Shown piece after piece: positions 31,307-43,700 of a DNA stretch of 64,000 bases (the first letter of the stretch is position 1; every line of letters begins with the position of its first letter). The translations under genes and the position numbers were made by a program. The notes under the pieces were generated by a model that was given only the letters and a program-made list of their open reading frames with translations, was not told the origin of the DNA and did not search any database. The stretch comes from Bedellia somnulentella (taxonomy: Eukaryota; Arthropoda; Insecta; Lepidoptera; Bedelliidae), in assembly GCA_963576735.1 (NCBI GenBank), contig OY755173.1, forward strand, positions 18,508,873 through 18,572,872, written 5' to 3'.

Positions 31307-34300
31307 TTATATGCTTGTCAACATGGATCCCACTGAGTCATTTTGTAATCTGGCGATTTCTTCTTTAAACCTAGTCACGGTTTCTTTTGCTAATTTCAAT
31401 TTGTCTTTAAGTTCCACAATTTCACCGCGTACTTTGGTTTTGGCTGCCATAATCTTTTCGCGTGTCTTCACTTTCTTATCTTCAACTGTAACAAAGAAAA
31501 TAAAGTTTTAGATTGTTCATTTTTTACTCTTCGTTTATTAAATAGAATTTTAATTGAATGGCGGAACACATAGACCCACCAAAAACATTCTGTCAAAAAC
31601 TAGCTAGGTCTTGATTGTGCCTATAGTTTATCTCTAAAAATTTATGAAATCTAGACTAAGTCGTGCCAAGCCTAAGGTTCCTTACTGAGATTTCTTTATT
31701 AATATTAGTTAGTGTTATATTATGGCCGTGTACTTGTACCCACTAACGTAAAAAAAATATTGAACGGCCAGTCATATAACATTATCTATAATAATATATC
31801 TGCGTTATGGTCTTATGCAAAGGTTCTCAAATAGGGGCCTGGAAATGCAGCGAAATGGTTCCAGTAAAGGATGGTACGGTAGTGTTTGCTTCGCGCTCGA
31901 CTTGGCAGATGAACGAAGCTGTTAAATCTCTTTGTTTTTTTTCTTTTTTTAATTAAAGTTTTTAATCTCTTTGATATTTTTTTGTTTAATTTATTATTTT
32001 GTGTTTTTAATTATTTTAGTGTTATATTATTTTTATTTGCTGTATACTTTTACTTTTTTTATTTCATATTGTCTTATTGCATATTGTTAGTTTTTGTGCC
32101 TTTTATGCAGCGAATAAATGTCTTTCTATCTATCTATCTCAACGACCAATCAGGAAGAACGCATGTGTTAGTGATTTACCATTTTTAACCGAAAGGAATA
32201 GTAGTCAAAGCAGTAGCATAGATAAAAAAAACATTAAATTAAAATTATTTGCCGTGCACTGTTGGCTTAGAATAAAGAAAGAAAGAAAGAAAGAAAACAT
32301 TTATTCATTGCTACATACAAAGAAAAGCACAGTTACACTCACATACATTAAGAAACACTTAACAATCAACATAGAAAGTAAACGTAAATTTAATAAAAAA
32401 TAACACTACCCCATTCCTACCTGTGGGTGATCGTAAGAGGCGACTAAGTGATTTTTGGACGATGTGGTTGGAGAACCGTCACCAAAAACATTTATTTATT
32501 ATTACCATCCTTTCCCCAATCAACTTCCAAATGTATGTACTAAATTAAAATACCTTGAAACATACATAGATACATTTACTTGTGGTTATAAATCCCTAGA
32601 ATGGGTCGCCAGAGTTCCTCAAATTCCTCAACCAATTTTGGAAGCTGAGTGGGGAAAAGTTTGTAAAGTAAAGGTTTTACTGATAGCTCTCCAACCGCAT
32701 TTCACACGAAATACTTTAAATGCCCCAATACCCTAAGTCGCCTCTAACGTACACCCGCGGAAAGAAATGGGGCAGTGCTATTCTAAGCCGGCACTACACA
32801 GCTTGTATATCACGTTCTGCATTAAATTAGCTGGGAACAAATATCTATAAATAGCTGTGTAGTGATGGCATAGAATAGCACTAAACCATTTCCTTTCGCA
32901 GATATCGCTAATTCAGCAATATTCTCATACAATGCTCTCTTAATAATCTATTCTAAATCCTAGCATTTTAACGTTATAAAAAATATAGTTTTATAAAAAA
33001 TGATAATAATACTTACAATCGGTCTCATGCTGCCATGAGTTGTTAGTCAAGGGCTTTATATTTGTGAGGAGATGCTGCATCAGCTGTGTGGGTTCCTGAA
33101 ACAAAAATATTATTTAATAAAAATAACTTGACCATGATAGCTCAGTGGGTAGAACACCGCTTATCGTGCTGATGATCATGATTAGGATTCAAATCCCGGG
33201 TCAGGCTTACACCAATTTATCTTTTCTTAACTTATATGTGTGGTTAATTTATCATGGTTGTTAACGGTGAGGGAAGACAACGCGAGGAAAACTCACATCG
33301 CAAAGTTGTACTGTGTCATATGACAGTGTATTTGTACAAAACGGCAATAGGCCTGCCCCCTATCACTAGAGTACACTGTCCAAGCAAAACATGGGTACTC
33401 TGAACATTCTGACTTTGTGCTTTGTTTGTTAACTGCATTGTTGGACACCAAAATGGGACAAAAATGATAAAAGTTACTAATAATAAAAGATTTGCAGAAA
33501 AGAGCACACACACACCCACACATTCCGTAACATGAAAATTCACTTTTCCTTGTTATATTATATAATTTTATATTTTATTATGGAAGCTTATGGCTGCATT
33601 TACAAAATTGAATTAGTATGTAGATACTTAGCTGTAAATAACAAGCTTCCTCATATAGTACATATTGTAATCGTAATGTATTAATGTAACAAGTGTAATG
33701 GTCTACCTTTTGTGAAATAAAATAAATTATTATTATTATTTTAAAATGGTTTTGAGCAAATTGTGAGGCAGATATGACTGTTGTGAAGATCTAAGGGCAA
33801 GCTTTGTCTTGCATAACTTGCTCCGTATTACAAGGGAAGTCTGTTGGGATGAAAACTGGGAAGTGTGAACACCAGGCGCCATATTTAATAGTATTAGAAC
33901 CTTTGCCTACTCTTCAAGGCATCAACAGTCAGATGAGTTTTTTTTTAAAATATATATCTATAAGCCAATAATTTACAAAGTATACCTGAAATACAATTTC
34001 TTCATATGATTCACTAACTAGTGCCCGGCCGACAGTTGGTTGTACACCCTCTGCTGATCCTACTGGTGATTGAAATAGCTTGAGAATATGGTATAAGGTT
34101 ACCTGAAAAAAAACAAAATTTTATTGTTTATCTACTAATTCATGGACACCGATATTGAAAGACTTAAAGCAACTACTGAATTTGACGACTCCTATACTTT
34201 TACAGATTTTTAAGGTTTCCTAGCCATCGAACTACAAAACCCTTATAAATTTGGAATATATTAATTCGGAAACTGTTGTACTGTAAACTGTTTCCAAGAT

Positions 34301-35273
34301 TTAGGACAAACAAAGTATCTCTTCTTTTTCAAATATTCTTTTTTAAAAAAGGGCTTTTCATACATAAAACTAAATATATATTTAATTTCAATCTTTTTGT
34401 TCATGAAAACCTCATGTGAGGATTATAACTAATAAATAAAGAACAAATAAAGGAAAGAAAAACTTCGACACAGGCGGGAATTGAACCCGTATACGGGGGC
34501 GAATACCGTGGGTATATGCCCCCGTCGCTCTGCCAATTGAGCTACCGTGTCAATGGCTACCAGTGCGAAATTCTTCTATACTTTGTTTCTTTTACACATT
34601 TAAAGTAGTGTTTGCGTTTCCTACCTCCGAATTTTTACTTATTCGGAAGGCCACTTGTCTACCTTTTCAGATAGAATGCAAATGTTGAAAACGCCTAACT
34701 ATCACATAATTTAAATCTTTTTGTTCATGAAAACCTCATGTGGGGATTATTACTAATAAATAAAGAACAAATAAAGGAAAGAAAAACTTCGACACGGCAA
34801 CAAGAACACCTGTGGGCTTCTAGTCACTGTCTGCTAGCATAGATGACTAAAGGTGAAAATTTTATTTTGATACATACCGGTCGCTCATTTGGGTCATGAA
34901 AATATATCTTTATGACAATCTCAAACTCTCCCCACCCAGTTTCCGTGAGCTCGTATGGAGGTTTGGTGACTATTCTATTTGGATTCGCATAACTTTCGTG
35001 AAGCTTGAAGTGAACTTTCTTGATATAGGTGGACATATCTTCATTTGTATATGGTTTCACATAAACAGTCCATTGATGAGTATGCCCATCTTCTTCGCGT
35101 TTTTTTCCGAAATATCGGGCCACATTACCGTATATTATGGGCTTAACTATGACTAAACCCTGGAAAGATATTTGTTATAAGAATACATATTTTGAGGTTG
35201 CATTTATGTTTAAGATCCGTCTTACCTTAACTCTGCCCCCTGAGTCAGGGCCAAAATCAGTTGGTAAACTCAT
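31307..35273 (-). CDS. Gas41: YEATS-domain protein Gas41 (YEATS4 orthologue)
   Basis: A nuclear reader of acylated histone lysines; in other animals it is a subunit of the TIP60/Domino and SRCAP remodelling complexes. Five coding exons on the minus strand: 35226-35273, 34878-35159, 33986-34102, 33017-33095, 31307-31485. All have GT/AG borders, phases close, and give 234 residues (human 227). The YEATS domain spans about 17-145. Reader-pocket residues are present: HESY at 70-73, GWGEFE at 91-96 (human H71, W93, F96 shifted by one). [20 protein letters not shown] (30-49) is nearly invariant. The C terminus (about 176-225) is a charged coiled coil ([26 protein letters not shown]) used for complex binding in the family. 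Start ATG 35273 gives [16 protein letters not shown], matching the family start. Intron 4 holds several repeats, and a hAT element lies 108 bp upstream of the start codon. Confidence 0.96.
31575..31690 (+). repeat. Terminus of the CCCACCAAAAACATT element family
   Basis: CCCACCAAAAACATTCTGTC begins at about 31575 and shares its first 15 bases with the 22277-22966 element. A TGCCAAG motif also appears inside (31674). The opposite end was not found. It lies in Gas41 intron 4. Confidence 0.45.
31830..32142 (+). repeat. (CTTT)n/(CTAT)n-tailed retroelement 3' end
   Basis: T-rich body ending GCAGCGAATAAATGTC, CTTTCTATCTATCTATC. Nearly the same T-rich text as 24540-24720. Lies in Gas41 intron 4. Confidence 0.6.
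32250..32540 (+). repeat. Retroposon family A split by a (GAAA)n-headed insert
   Basis: The 5' part 32250-32271 (GCCGTGCACTGTTGGCTTAG) is interrupted at AATAA. The family A text resumes at about 32400 (AATAACACTACCCCATTCC) and runs to about 32530, with the 3' end missing. Confidence 0.7.
32272..32400 (-). repeat. (CTTT)n-tailed retroelement, short minus-strand insert
   Basis: It begins (AAGA)n then ACATTTATTCATTGCTACAT, the reverse of the GCAGCAAATAAATGT-(CTTT)n end. It is flanked by an AATAA-type duplication inside family A. A 5'-truncated insertion of about 125 bp. Confidence 0.65.
32558..32804 (-). repeat. Retroposon family A, diverged full-length
   Basis: Minus-strand copy from CATACATAGATACAT to GCCGGCACTACACAGC. 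Core text is recognisable with about 10 percent changes. Confidence 0.7.
32853..32900 (+). repeat. Retroposon family A, 5' scrap
   Basis: AGCTGTGTAGTGATGGCATA, then GAATAGCACTAAACCATTTC, only the first about 45 bp. Confidence 0.55.
33128..33420 (+). repeat. SINE family B, 3'-truncated, plus strand
   Basis: A-box-like ATGATAGCTCAGTGGGTAGA at 33135-33154 and B-box-like GGATTCAAATCCCGGG at 33185-33200 are both well preserved, then the body to GTACTCTGAACATTCTGACT. It lies in Gas41 intron 3. Confidence 0.8.
34395..34800 (-). repeat. SINE family C, one copy plus a second partial copy
   Basis: A tRNA-like core on the minus strand (about 34468-34552) with GAGCTACCGTGTCAATGGC (A-box side) and GGCGGGAATTGAACCCG (B-box side), and the tail CCTCATGTGAGGATTATAAC at the left. 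At 34712-34800 the tail and body repeat up to GACACGGCAAC, a second, truncated copy. Both lie in Gas41 intron 2. Confidence 0.75.
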
Positions 35274-36382
35274 TTCTGAGTCTATTTTTATATTCACGTA
35301 CGGGTCCACGGCTGCGACTTTTATTTAACGATTTTAATAAAAATAAATACACCGTTTGTATTGTATTTTTATGACCACAGGTTATGACTAGAGATGGGAT
35401 TTTGCCCGGGCATTTTGGGCGGATTGGATTTATGCCCAATAAATGTCCATAAATGCCGAATAAATGTCCATTACTTGGGCAGAAATCTTATTTAATTTTA
35501 ATTTTTAAAATATCATTATTGTAAGAGTGTGGTTGATGTTATTAGTTAAAATCATTATAAAATGTCATATTTTATTTAAAGAATGAATAATACTTATAGG
35601 GTTCATGATAGGGACCATTAGCATAAAAGTCAATGGGTGCAATCCAACCCGTTTTATGAAGTTTTGCAGACAGAAACGCAAACATTTTTAAATGCAAGAA
35701 TCTTATAATACTTTTTATGATAATTCATTAATTTGTTACAATACAATAGGGAAAAATTGTGATACTGTTTTAAACTTTTAATTTAAACAAACATTCTGGA
35801 TGGTCATAGTCCAGATTTTGATGATTTTCCACTATAAACGTATGAGAATCTAACCCTATTTACGTTGGGCTCGTATCAAGTACAAATCGCGCGCTCCTAT
35901 TGGACACTTTATATAATATAAAGTTCGGTATAATTATATAGAGTTGAGACCAAATTGACATTGACATGCCGCCGGATTCAATCTCGCTATTTTGTACCTA
36001 GATTTTAAATTGCGTAGAATTCTGACAGCTGCCATTTTTTGACATGTCAGAGGTTATAAATCTTTTTGACCAGGCTCATTTTTTTAATTTCTATTAAAGT
36101 ATGAACATCCACGTCAACTCATTTTATTTATTAGAATAAAATATATAAATTTTATTATGTTCTACGCTGCAAATGCAAAAAGAGCATTCACGGTGAACAG
36201 AAAATTTTAAAATATAACAGTTAATAGTAAAAAATAATAGCAAATACCGAAAAGAAATGAGCGCATTTGAGTATTCAAAGAAGTCGAATGACATGGCATG
36301 ACAAGACACACGCATAACGACAGCTAAGAGCGACATTGAATAAATAATACAGAGCGAGCGATTTGCTTTACGTTTTACATCC

Positions 36383-36632
36383 ATCTACTTACGGCTACAA
36401 ATCCCTAAAAGGGGTAGCCTGCTCTTCTGAATCTTAAAATTCTTTAGCCACTTGGAAGTTAAGTAGAGAAAGATTGTTATATAAATATTTTTGGTGATGG
36501 GTCTCCAACCGCATCGCCCAAAAGTCGCTTAAAAAGCCCCGATACCCTTAGTCGCCTCTTATGATAACCCATGGGAAGAAATGGGGTAGCGCTATTTTAA
36601 ACCGGCACTTAGCCGACACAGCAAAAAGGTTT
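36383..36632 (-). repeat. Retroposon family A nested in the hAT element
   Basis: CTTACGGCTACAAATCCCTA, core AACCGCATCGCCC, 5' end near ACCGGCACTTAGCCGACAC. Diverged. Confidence 0.7.
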
Positions 36633-37431
36633 ACTAAACCTGGACTAACAAAGAAGGTGCCAGCTAAAAAAATAAATAAGGTAATTAAAATTGAATTGAT
36701 ATCATGTTCGTAATATTGAAATATTGTATAATATATAAATATTTTTTACTATTGTATAATTTTACTTAACTTAGGTTATATTTGAATTTGCCTTTAAAAG
36801 GGTAAGACACAACATAACAAAAATCTAGCAGCGGATATACGCTCCCGTCGCTCTGCCAACTGAGCTATAGTATCAATATCAAGTGATCATGATCACTGGC
36901 GCGAAAATTGGTTTTTGCCTGTTTCTTTACATCTTTACTTGTGTCAACGCCATCTACCGCCAAATTATTACAACCCGGAAATATGCGCCTTTTGCCACGA
37001 ATAGTTCATGTCCTCTGTCAATATATGACATCAAAATCATTCGTGTCCGCTGTGGTTTTTTTTTCCATACATTGATGCTCATTGACCTTTACTAATTAAA
37101 CACGAACTGTTTTTCAGTTTAAAACCCTAATACCTAAGTATTATTTCATCCCCTTCGAGTATAAAAAGTAGCGTGAACGTGAGTATTTTCACATTTTAAA
37201 ATTCTGTTAGCGGAATATACCGTTACTACATGATGTTAATAATCTTGAAAAATAAAAATAAAATATATGTTTTTTTTTCGCTTAGTTACTTTATAACATT
37301 ATTCGTTATACTAAAGTTAATATCTTATAGCTACTCTATCGCTTGATATAATTGAATGTGTTTTTTTATTGTAAGGGTATACATAATTATTATTATAATC
37401 GTTCAAAGTAAAAGTGGGTTAAGATTAAGAA
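36633..37431. other. Interior of the hAT element; SINE C scrap
   Basis: GCTCCCGTCGCTCTGCCAAC, then TGAGCTATAGTATC at 36841-36874, is the inverted head of the tRNA-like family C. The rest is AT-rich and unrecognised. Confidence 0.45.
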
Positions 37432-37790
37432 TTTAACATAACATAAACGTTCACGCCGTTTATCAGAGCCGGTTGGCAGAGCTACCAATGATGAACATCA
37501 CGTGACAGCGCCACTTAGTGTCCAAAGTAGGTACCAATGTTTTGCTTAGACAGTGAACTCACGTGATAGGGGGCAGGCCTATTGCCGTTTTGTACGAATA
37601 CACTGTCATATGGCTAAGTACAACTCGGCCTTGTGGTTTCCTCACGATTTGATCCCTCACCGTTGACAACCATGATAAATTAACCACACATATGACATTA
37701 GAAAAGACCAATTGGTGTAGCCCCGACCCGGGATTTGAACTCACGACTGTCTGTTTACGGGCGGGCGTTCTACCCATTGGACTATAGATA
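37432..37790 (-). repeat. SINE family B nested in the hAT element
   Basis: Tail AACATAACATAAACGTTCAC, body, B-box complement (CGGGATTTGAACTCACG) and A-box side (CCCATTGGACTAT). The hairpin is altered to TCAGAGCCGG. Confidence 0.8.
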
Positions 37791-38074
37791 ATGTCGTCTA
37801 AGTAAGAATTTAAAGTACTTATATGCCTATATTTGGCATATTGTAACTTCTTTTTTCTTCTTATTCCTTTATTCTGATGACGCTGATGTATATGTATAAG
37901 TTAAACACAATTAAAATAATGATCCACTTGTAGTTTAATTTTAAAGTAGTGTTTTGTTTTTCCGCCCAGCGATTGGGCATTTATCGGGCGTAAATTCATT
38001 TTTGCCCATTTTAACCCAATACGTCCAATCTGCCCAATAAGTTTTTATGCCCTCGACCCATCTCTAGTTATGAC

Positions 38075-38904
38075 AGAATGAAAATGCCTAAAACAACCAA
38101 ACCAAACCATTCTCTTTTTATTAGTTGGTCCAGTCCACAGGTTAAAGCCGCATTTATACCGGGTTAATCTTACTCCAAGTTGACATCAAAAATACTTGAT
38201 CCAAGTCTGCGTATTGGGTGTTTTAATCCAAACCCATAAACAACTGCAGCTAAAGCTAAGAGATTTATCAAAAGAGTTTAACCAATCCAAATTAATCCAA
38301 TAAGTATCATCGTCGTAATACAAGTGATATCCAAATCGCATCAAGTCAAATTAAAAAAATATAACTCTATCGAAATAGCATCTTATTTAGCCTCACTTTA
38401 TACTATCATTGCAAACCTCTCGCATTCATAAGCAGTAATATTTGTTGCATTTATGGCCTTACGTTCGTTACATTCAATATGCAGATTACGAGTTTCAATC
38501 AAAATTTCGTTTTGGATCAGAATGATCGAGTTCCATGCATCAGAGATAAATAATACATATAATAGTTGGTTTAGGCACTTTTACTTCTTAGTATCACTTA
38601 ACTTCAAAATCTACGGTATATTATATTCCATAAATTTCCTGATCATTCTTTCTATATGTTATTAAAAGATTTTTTACCATATATACTAATCTTAAAATAT
38701 CCTTTTGCTGTTTTCTTCCTTTATCGATACAATAACATTGGCTTTATTTTAATTTAAAACGCCTGCCTAAGGCCCTCGCAAGCTTTAAAAGGATTTTTAT
38801 CGTTAGTTTGTCGGTTATAATGAAATAAAGCTATATTATTTGTTAGATGGGATACATACTATACGAAAGAGATGGGTGTCTTAATACATGAGATATTGGT
38901 TAGA
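38075..38904. other. Region upstream of Gas41 beyond the hAT element
   Basis: Before the hAT insertion this would have adjoined the Gas41 5' end and may hold promoter sequence. No core promoter motif or other gene could be fixed. Confidence 0.3.
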
Positions 38905-39252
38905 AACCGTGATAGCTCACTGGGTAGACTTATCGTACAGACCATGAGGGTTCAAATTCCAGGTCGGACTTACACCAATTTATCTTTTCTAAAGTTATAT
39001 ATGTGGTAAATTTATCATGGTTGTTAACGGAGAGGGAAAACATCTAGAGGTAACCCACTTGGCTTAGTGGTACTTAATCATGTGACAGTGTATTTGTATT
39101 TACAAAACGGCGATAGGCCTGCCCCCATCCCGTAAGTGCACTGTCCAAGCAAAACGTGGGTTATCTGAACACTAGGTGACAATGTCACATGATGTTCAGA
39201 AGTATTAGTACTTCTGCCAACCCCTTCGGGGACATACGGTGTGAACGTTTGA
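38905..39252 (+). repeat. SINE family B, near full-length, plus strand
   Basis: ACCGTGATAGCTCACTGGGT (A-box) at 38908-38927, GGGTTCAAATTCCAGG (B-box) at 38949-38964, body, the hairpin region CCCCTTCGGGGAC at 39221-39233, then GGTGTGAACGTTTG. A tidy example of the 3' hairpin with a TTCG loop. Confidence 0.85.
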
Positions 39253-39429
39253 GTCTTGCGATATTGGTTAGTCCGCAGTAATAGCACGATTTTCCTTTAA
39301 CAACAAATCTCGTGACTTGAAATTAGGTGTCTATTTCTCTCTTCCAAAAGCTCGAATATCTTTATCTAATTATAAGCAACTTATAATGATGGTGATACAA
39401 ATAAACTGCAGGGAATAGTCAGTATATAA

Positions 39430-39580
39430 AGGAGTAAAAAAAAATTAAATACTTAGGTTGCACGGTCACTGATACCAATACCAGGAAACAGGAGATTGAC
39501 AGTCGAGTACAAAACGCCCTCCGATGCAGCGCTGCTCCCTTCAAAGTCCTGCTTCCATATACCAAATTTTATTATCAGTT
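39430..39580 (+). pseudogene. RT C-terminal fragment, RTE-like
   Basis: The translation reads KYLGCTVTDTNTRKQEIDSR, VQNALRCSAAPFKVLLPYTK, matching the YLG-x(n)-EI-x-RI-x-A region after the RT domain of RTE-like LINEs. Only about 45 codons remain. Confidence 0.6.
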
Positions 39581-39599
39581 TCTTTCATCATTTTTTTAA

Positions 39600-40727
39600 T
39601 CAATATCGTTGTATACAATGAGGAAAGTGCTCTGATTTAATCTTAAGCTTTGTGTTTATTTTCGGTAGATGACGGTAGCTCCATTTATTGAAATTGTTAC
39701 TAAATTTATGAACCGCAATCTGTACAAAAAATGAAATGGGTAGAAAGGGATAGTGACATTCTGTATATAAGGAAATAACGCATATATATAGACTCAAAAC
39801 ATTATTTCCTATTGGGAAGATACTATCTATCGCCACATTGTACGCTCATCCATTTGACAAAAGAATAAAACCATGGCTTTCCTTTAATTTATATTTTTCC
39901 ATATATAAGAAGGCATTGTGAACAATGGTCCGACAAGCAATACCACTTATTTGTAATGATGTAGAACTACGTACATATATAATAATATTAATTTATTTAA
40001 ACAACATTCATTCTAACTAATTCTTAATTGCACTAACATTTCTTATTTCTTAAAATGAGCTCGGTCAAAATTCACAACACAGAGGTGAACATTCCAGAGG
40101 GTTGAAGTAAAAAGAGGACCCATTTCGCTAAAATAATAAAATTGGTTCTACTAACGGCACAGTTTAAATTAAGCAAATTTAAACTTTTAAATTCGTTGAC
40201 CACGTTTACGTAGAACGGTTAAAAATTGGTATAAAAATATAATATAACTCTAACTCTACAATCTTAAAGAAATCTTTGAAATCACTGTATTATTAACATA
40301 TTACGAAATACGAATAACCGGCACTTTTTATTTCAAAATAAGTAACGAGGATTTTATTTATAAATGAACCTATCTATCTTTTTTCAAGGCTGCAATTCCA
40401 AAACAGAGAGTATTCAGAGTTTTGTAATTATCAAATCTTTAACTACTTTTGTGAATATAGAATAAAAACATAGTGAGAGTGATCTGGTGCCGTCTCCAGA
40501 ATAAATAAATTGATGGAAATGCTTAAGGAGAACACTTTCTTACTCCTACCCTCCATAGATATGGGATCAGAATGTGTCAGTAACTTAGGCCAGTGTTACA
40601 ACATTAATATAAACATAGACACAGACATCAATACATTATATTTAGTGGTGGATTAATATTACAAATTGAAGATGTTTAACATCCCATATTTAACATCAAA
40701 ATATGCTTTCTACTGTATCGTTTTGTA
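39600..40727. other. Downstream region of the PPPY membrane protein gene
   Basis: Probably its 3' UTR and beyond. An AATAAA on the minus strand lies at 40353-40358. No other feature is recognised. Confidence 0.35.
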
Positions 40728-43700
40728 TTAAAACTTATGGTCAGAGTTAACGTTGCATTCGTCGGTTAATAAAGGATTATTTTCTTCGTCAAGTTTGGAT
40801 GATTTGGAGCCGAGACGTGAAGCTGATACCCGTTGCGTTAATGCAAGAAGATTGGGAACTAAGGCTCCACAGGGAGTCGCTGGTGCTGATCGAGAAGAAG
40901 CTTTGGCCCCTGGAGATATCTTTGAAGTCTTTGCTGAGCTGCCTGAAGTCAATGGCATGTAGAGACTAGACTTTCTACGTTTCAAGCACTTTTTAACAGT
41001 TTCGGAACGCCTTTGCCTTTTTTCTTCAATAGCCCTCCTCAATGTTGAATCCCTTGATGTTTGAGTAGGGCTCGTCGGTTGTGGAGGCGACTCACAGGCG
41101 GTGTTATCCGGAGACGGGCAGTTGTATAAATGCCGAAGTTTTTCGAAGTCCTGTTCAAAAACGGTTCCTTCGTCATTGTTTGACGGCGAACGATGTACGG
41201 GTGGTGATGGACCCAGTTTGGGACGGCATCCGGTTTCACAGCATAATTCGTAGTCAATTAGCTCCAATTCGAGGTCGTATGATGGGTTCTGAGGAATAAA
41301 GAAGGTATATGTTACATTTGGCTCATGAAGATTGGGCTCTTACTGCGTTTAAGTCTTAGTTCTGTAGGAATCATACTACAGGAGTTAAATACCTCCTATC
41401 ACCCATCTAACTAGGACTTCAATGCAAATTGCGATTGGAATGAATGAGCTGAGCGAGTTTGGTGAGGGTTTTTCGGTTCGATTATTCCTCAATGGTAGGT
41501 TCGATCGCAACATGCAACCCCTTACAATACTTAGCAATGTCCACTTGATCACTGTGCCAAATTTGGTTGAAATCGGTCGAGCCGTTCTAGAGGAGTTCGA
41601 TCACAAAGAAGTGGCCTACCCGCGTATAAGAGCTTCGGTCGACCTAGCCTCGATCAGCTCAATTATAGATACGACCACAACAAGGTATAAAAATGAATCG
41701 CTTCATCAATAAATTTGTGGAATGTTTAATGTTAAGTTAATAAGGGTTCATCTAATTATTAAAAATATATTTAAAGATTTTAATCTCTTCATACATGATA
41801 ATTTTAACGCTCATACACCAACCGTGGGAATGAAATTAAGTAATTATTGCTATTCTAAAACAGCTAAACTTATTACCCTTTCTTAAAAATCGCATGCACA
41901 CAATATGAATTCTACTCCCAACAAAAAAAATATCAAAAACAATACCACAGGCTGCACAGGTGACGTAATGAGAGTCTCTCGGAAAGTGTCGTCGGGGGAT
42001 CGCACGGGCGGTTCAGGGGGATCCGGCGGTGCTGTGAGGGATCGTGGTGGAGCTCGGAGCGCTCTGGCCTCGGCTAGAGAGGACAGCGAGCGTAGGAGCG
42101 CCCCGCGGCCTCCGGGCCAGTCGTCGTAGTTGCTAGACCGCGAGTACGGAGGCGGGACCACTGCATTCGTCTGGGGAAGAAGTAATTGTTTAGTTAGAAT
42201 ATTTTTGTTCATGATAACCTCATGTGGGGATTAGTGAAGAAGGTTTCTGTGCAGTGAGAGGGTTGCTGTGCGCCAGTCCAAAATGAGTATTACACCAGCC
42301 ATTCTACTAATCTTCAGTAAGGTAGCAGTTACTCAGTAAACGAGTGGAACTTATTACCCAGCAATGATCAACGATACCGTGTATGTCCGAAACGCTTCAA
42401 TTCAATGACCCCGATGCGAGTAATAAAACTAGGTTTACAAATCATACTTACTTGATAAAAAAAATACAAAAATTACCAGATGTTACTTAAGATAGTATTT
42501 AACTTGAAACCCTTAAAATGTGCTAGAGACACTAGGGATCAAGTAATGTTATTTAAAACCATCCACAATCTAATTGATTCACCTTATTTGTTATCAAGGT
42601 TAAACTTCAGATGTCCGTCCCACAACACTAGAAACTCATTCACATTCCACACACCATCTCTCAGGACTAATTATGCCACCAACACATTTATTTCCCGTGC
42701 TATTATTTCTTACAATACAAAATTTTCCGAAGCTGACATTTTCGATTTATCATTAACTCAATTTAAGAACTTTTGTAAACAGTTGGAGTTTGTTGAATCA
42801 GCGGATTGACCCTAAATGTTTGAGTCATACAATTTTCTCTTAATATAATTATTTGAATTTATATTTATTTATTATATTATATTTATATATTTACTTATTA
42901 TGTTATTATATTAAAGTATGTATTTTAAGTACTTTCATTCATAATTATCTTATATATTATTAATTTATGTATTTTTAACCTTGAAAAGTAAGTATCTTAT
43001 TTAGGTATATTTTATTATCATAAAATATTATTAACATTATTTCCTAAAATCTATATGCATATTTTGTAATCTTGTAGTGTTTGCTTGGTCTGGTGGGAAT
43101 GACAATAGAATTCATTTAACTTACTTAATTTCATCTGTATAAATTATCCACATTACAACTGATGTATAATTGTTTTGTTTTCATTAGTTATTTAATTTGC
43201 GTTTTTCTGTATCGTCTGTATATCAATTGGTAGAAACTTTATAGGTTAAGAACTTCTCTGTATTTTTGTCTTATTTGAAATATTGTGTACCGTTTGTTTC
43301 TCAAATAAATAAATAAATAAATAAATAAATAAATTAACTGTCTACCTCTTTTCCGTATTTAGCCATTAGAAGGAATGGATAAGATGAATGTTATTATCAT
43401 AATTGAAAAGCTTACTTCATTTGTGACGTTGCAAACAAAATTGGAGTTGAGAGATTCTGCAGTACTCGTCGCTGATAAAGAGCCTGAAAATAATAAAGGT
43501 ATTTTACATTCAATGTTAGTACCGGTACATCAAGGTCAAAGAGATCTCGGGTTCGATGCCATTCTCAATGATTAAAACTCTCAAACTCAATTCAATTATT
43601 TTCTAGAGGGGGTATAAAGGGTAAATACTTGATCAAGTCGGAGAGGGCATAATACCTAGGTACAAAACAAGTTACTTTTTCTTATATTACAGTAACATGA

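Larger units (their letters stand above)
35389..38066. mobile_element. hAT-type element, 2.68 kb, with 8 bp TSD
   Basis: Terminal inverted repeats TAGAGATGGG (35389-35398) and CCCATCTCTA (38057-38066) are flanked by perfect 8 bp duplications GTTATGAC at 35381-35388 and 38067-38074, the TSD length of hAT elements. Both subterminal regions are rich in TGGGC/GCCCA words (for example GCCCGGGCATTTTGGGC), likely transposase-binding repeats. No transposase ORF is visible, so it is non-autonomous. Family A, C and B insertions are nested inside. Confidence 0.9.

Noticed and set aside
34896..35328. Plus-strand frames across Gas41 exons 1-2
   Set aside because: They are antisense shadows of the YEATS exons.
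40753..41299. Overlapping plus-strand frames opposite exon 7 of the PPPY gene
   Set aside because: They are shadows. The minus-strand frame has splice sites in phase and motif content; the plus frames have neither.
41422..41712. A 96-codon ORF between exons 6 and 7 of the PPPY gene
   Set aside because: The DNA matches a common insect non-coding repeat phrase, and no protein family is suggested.
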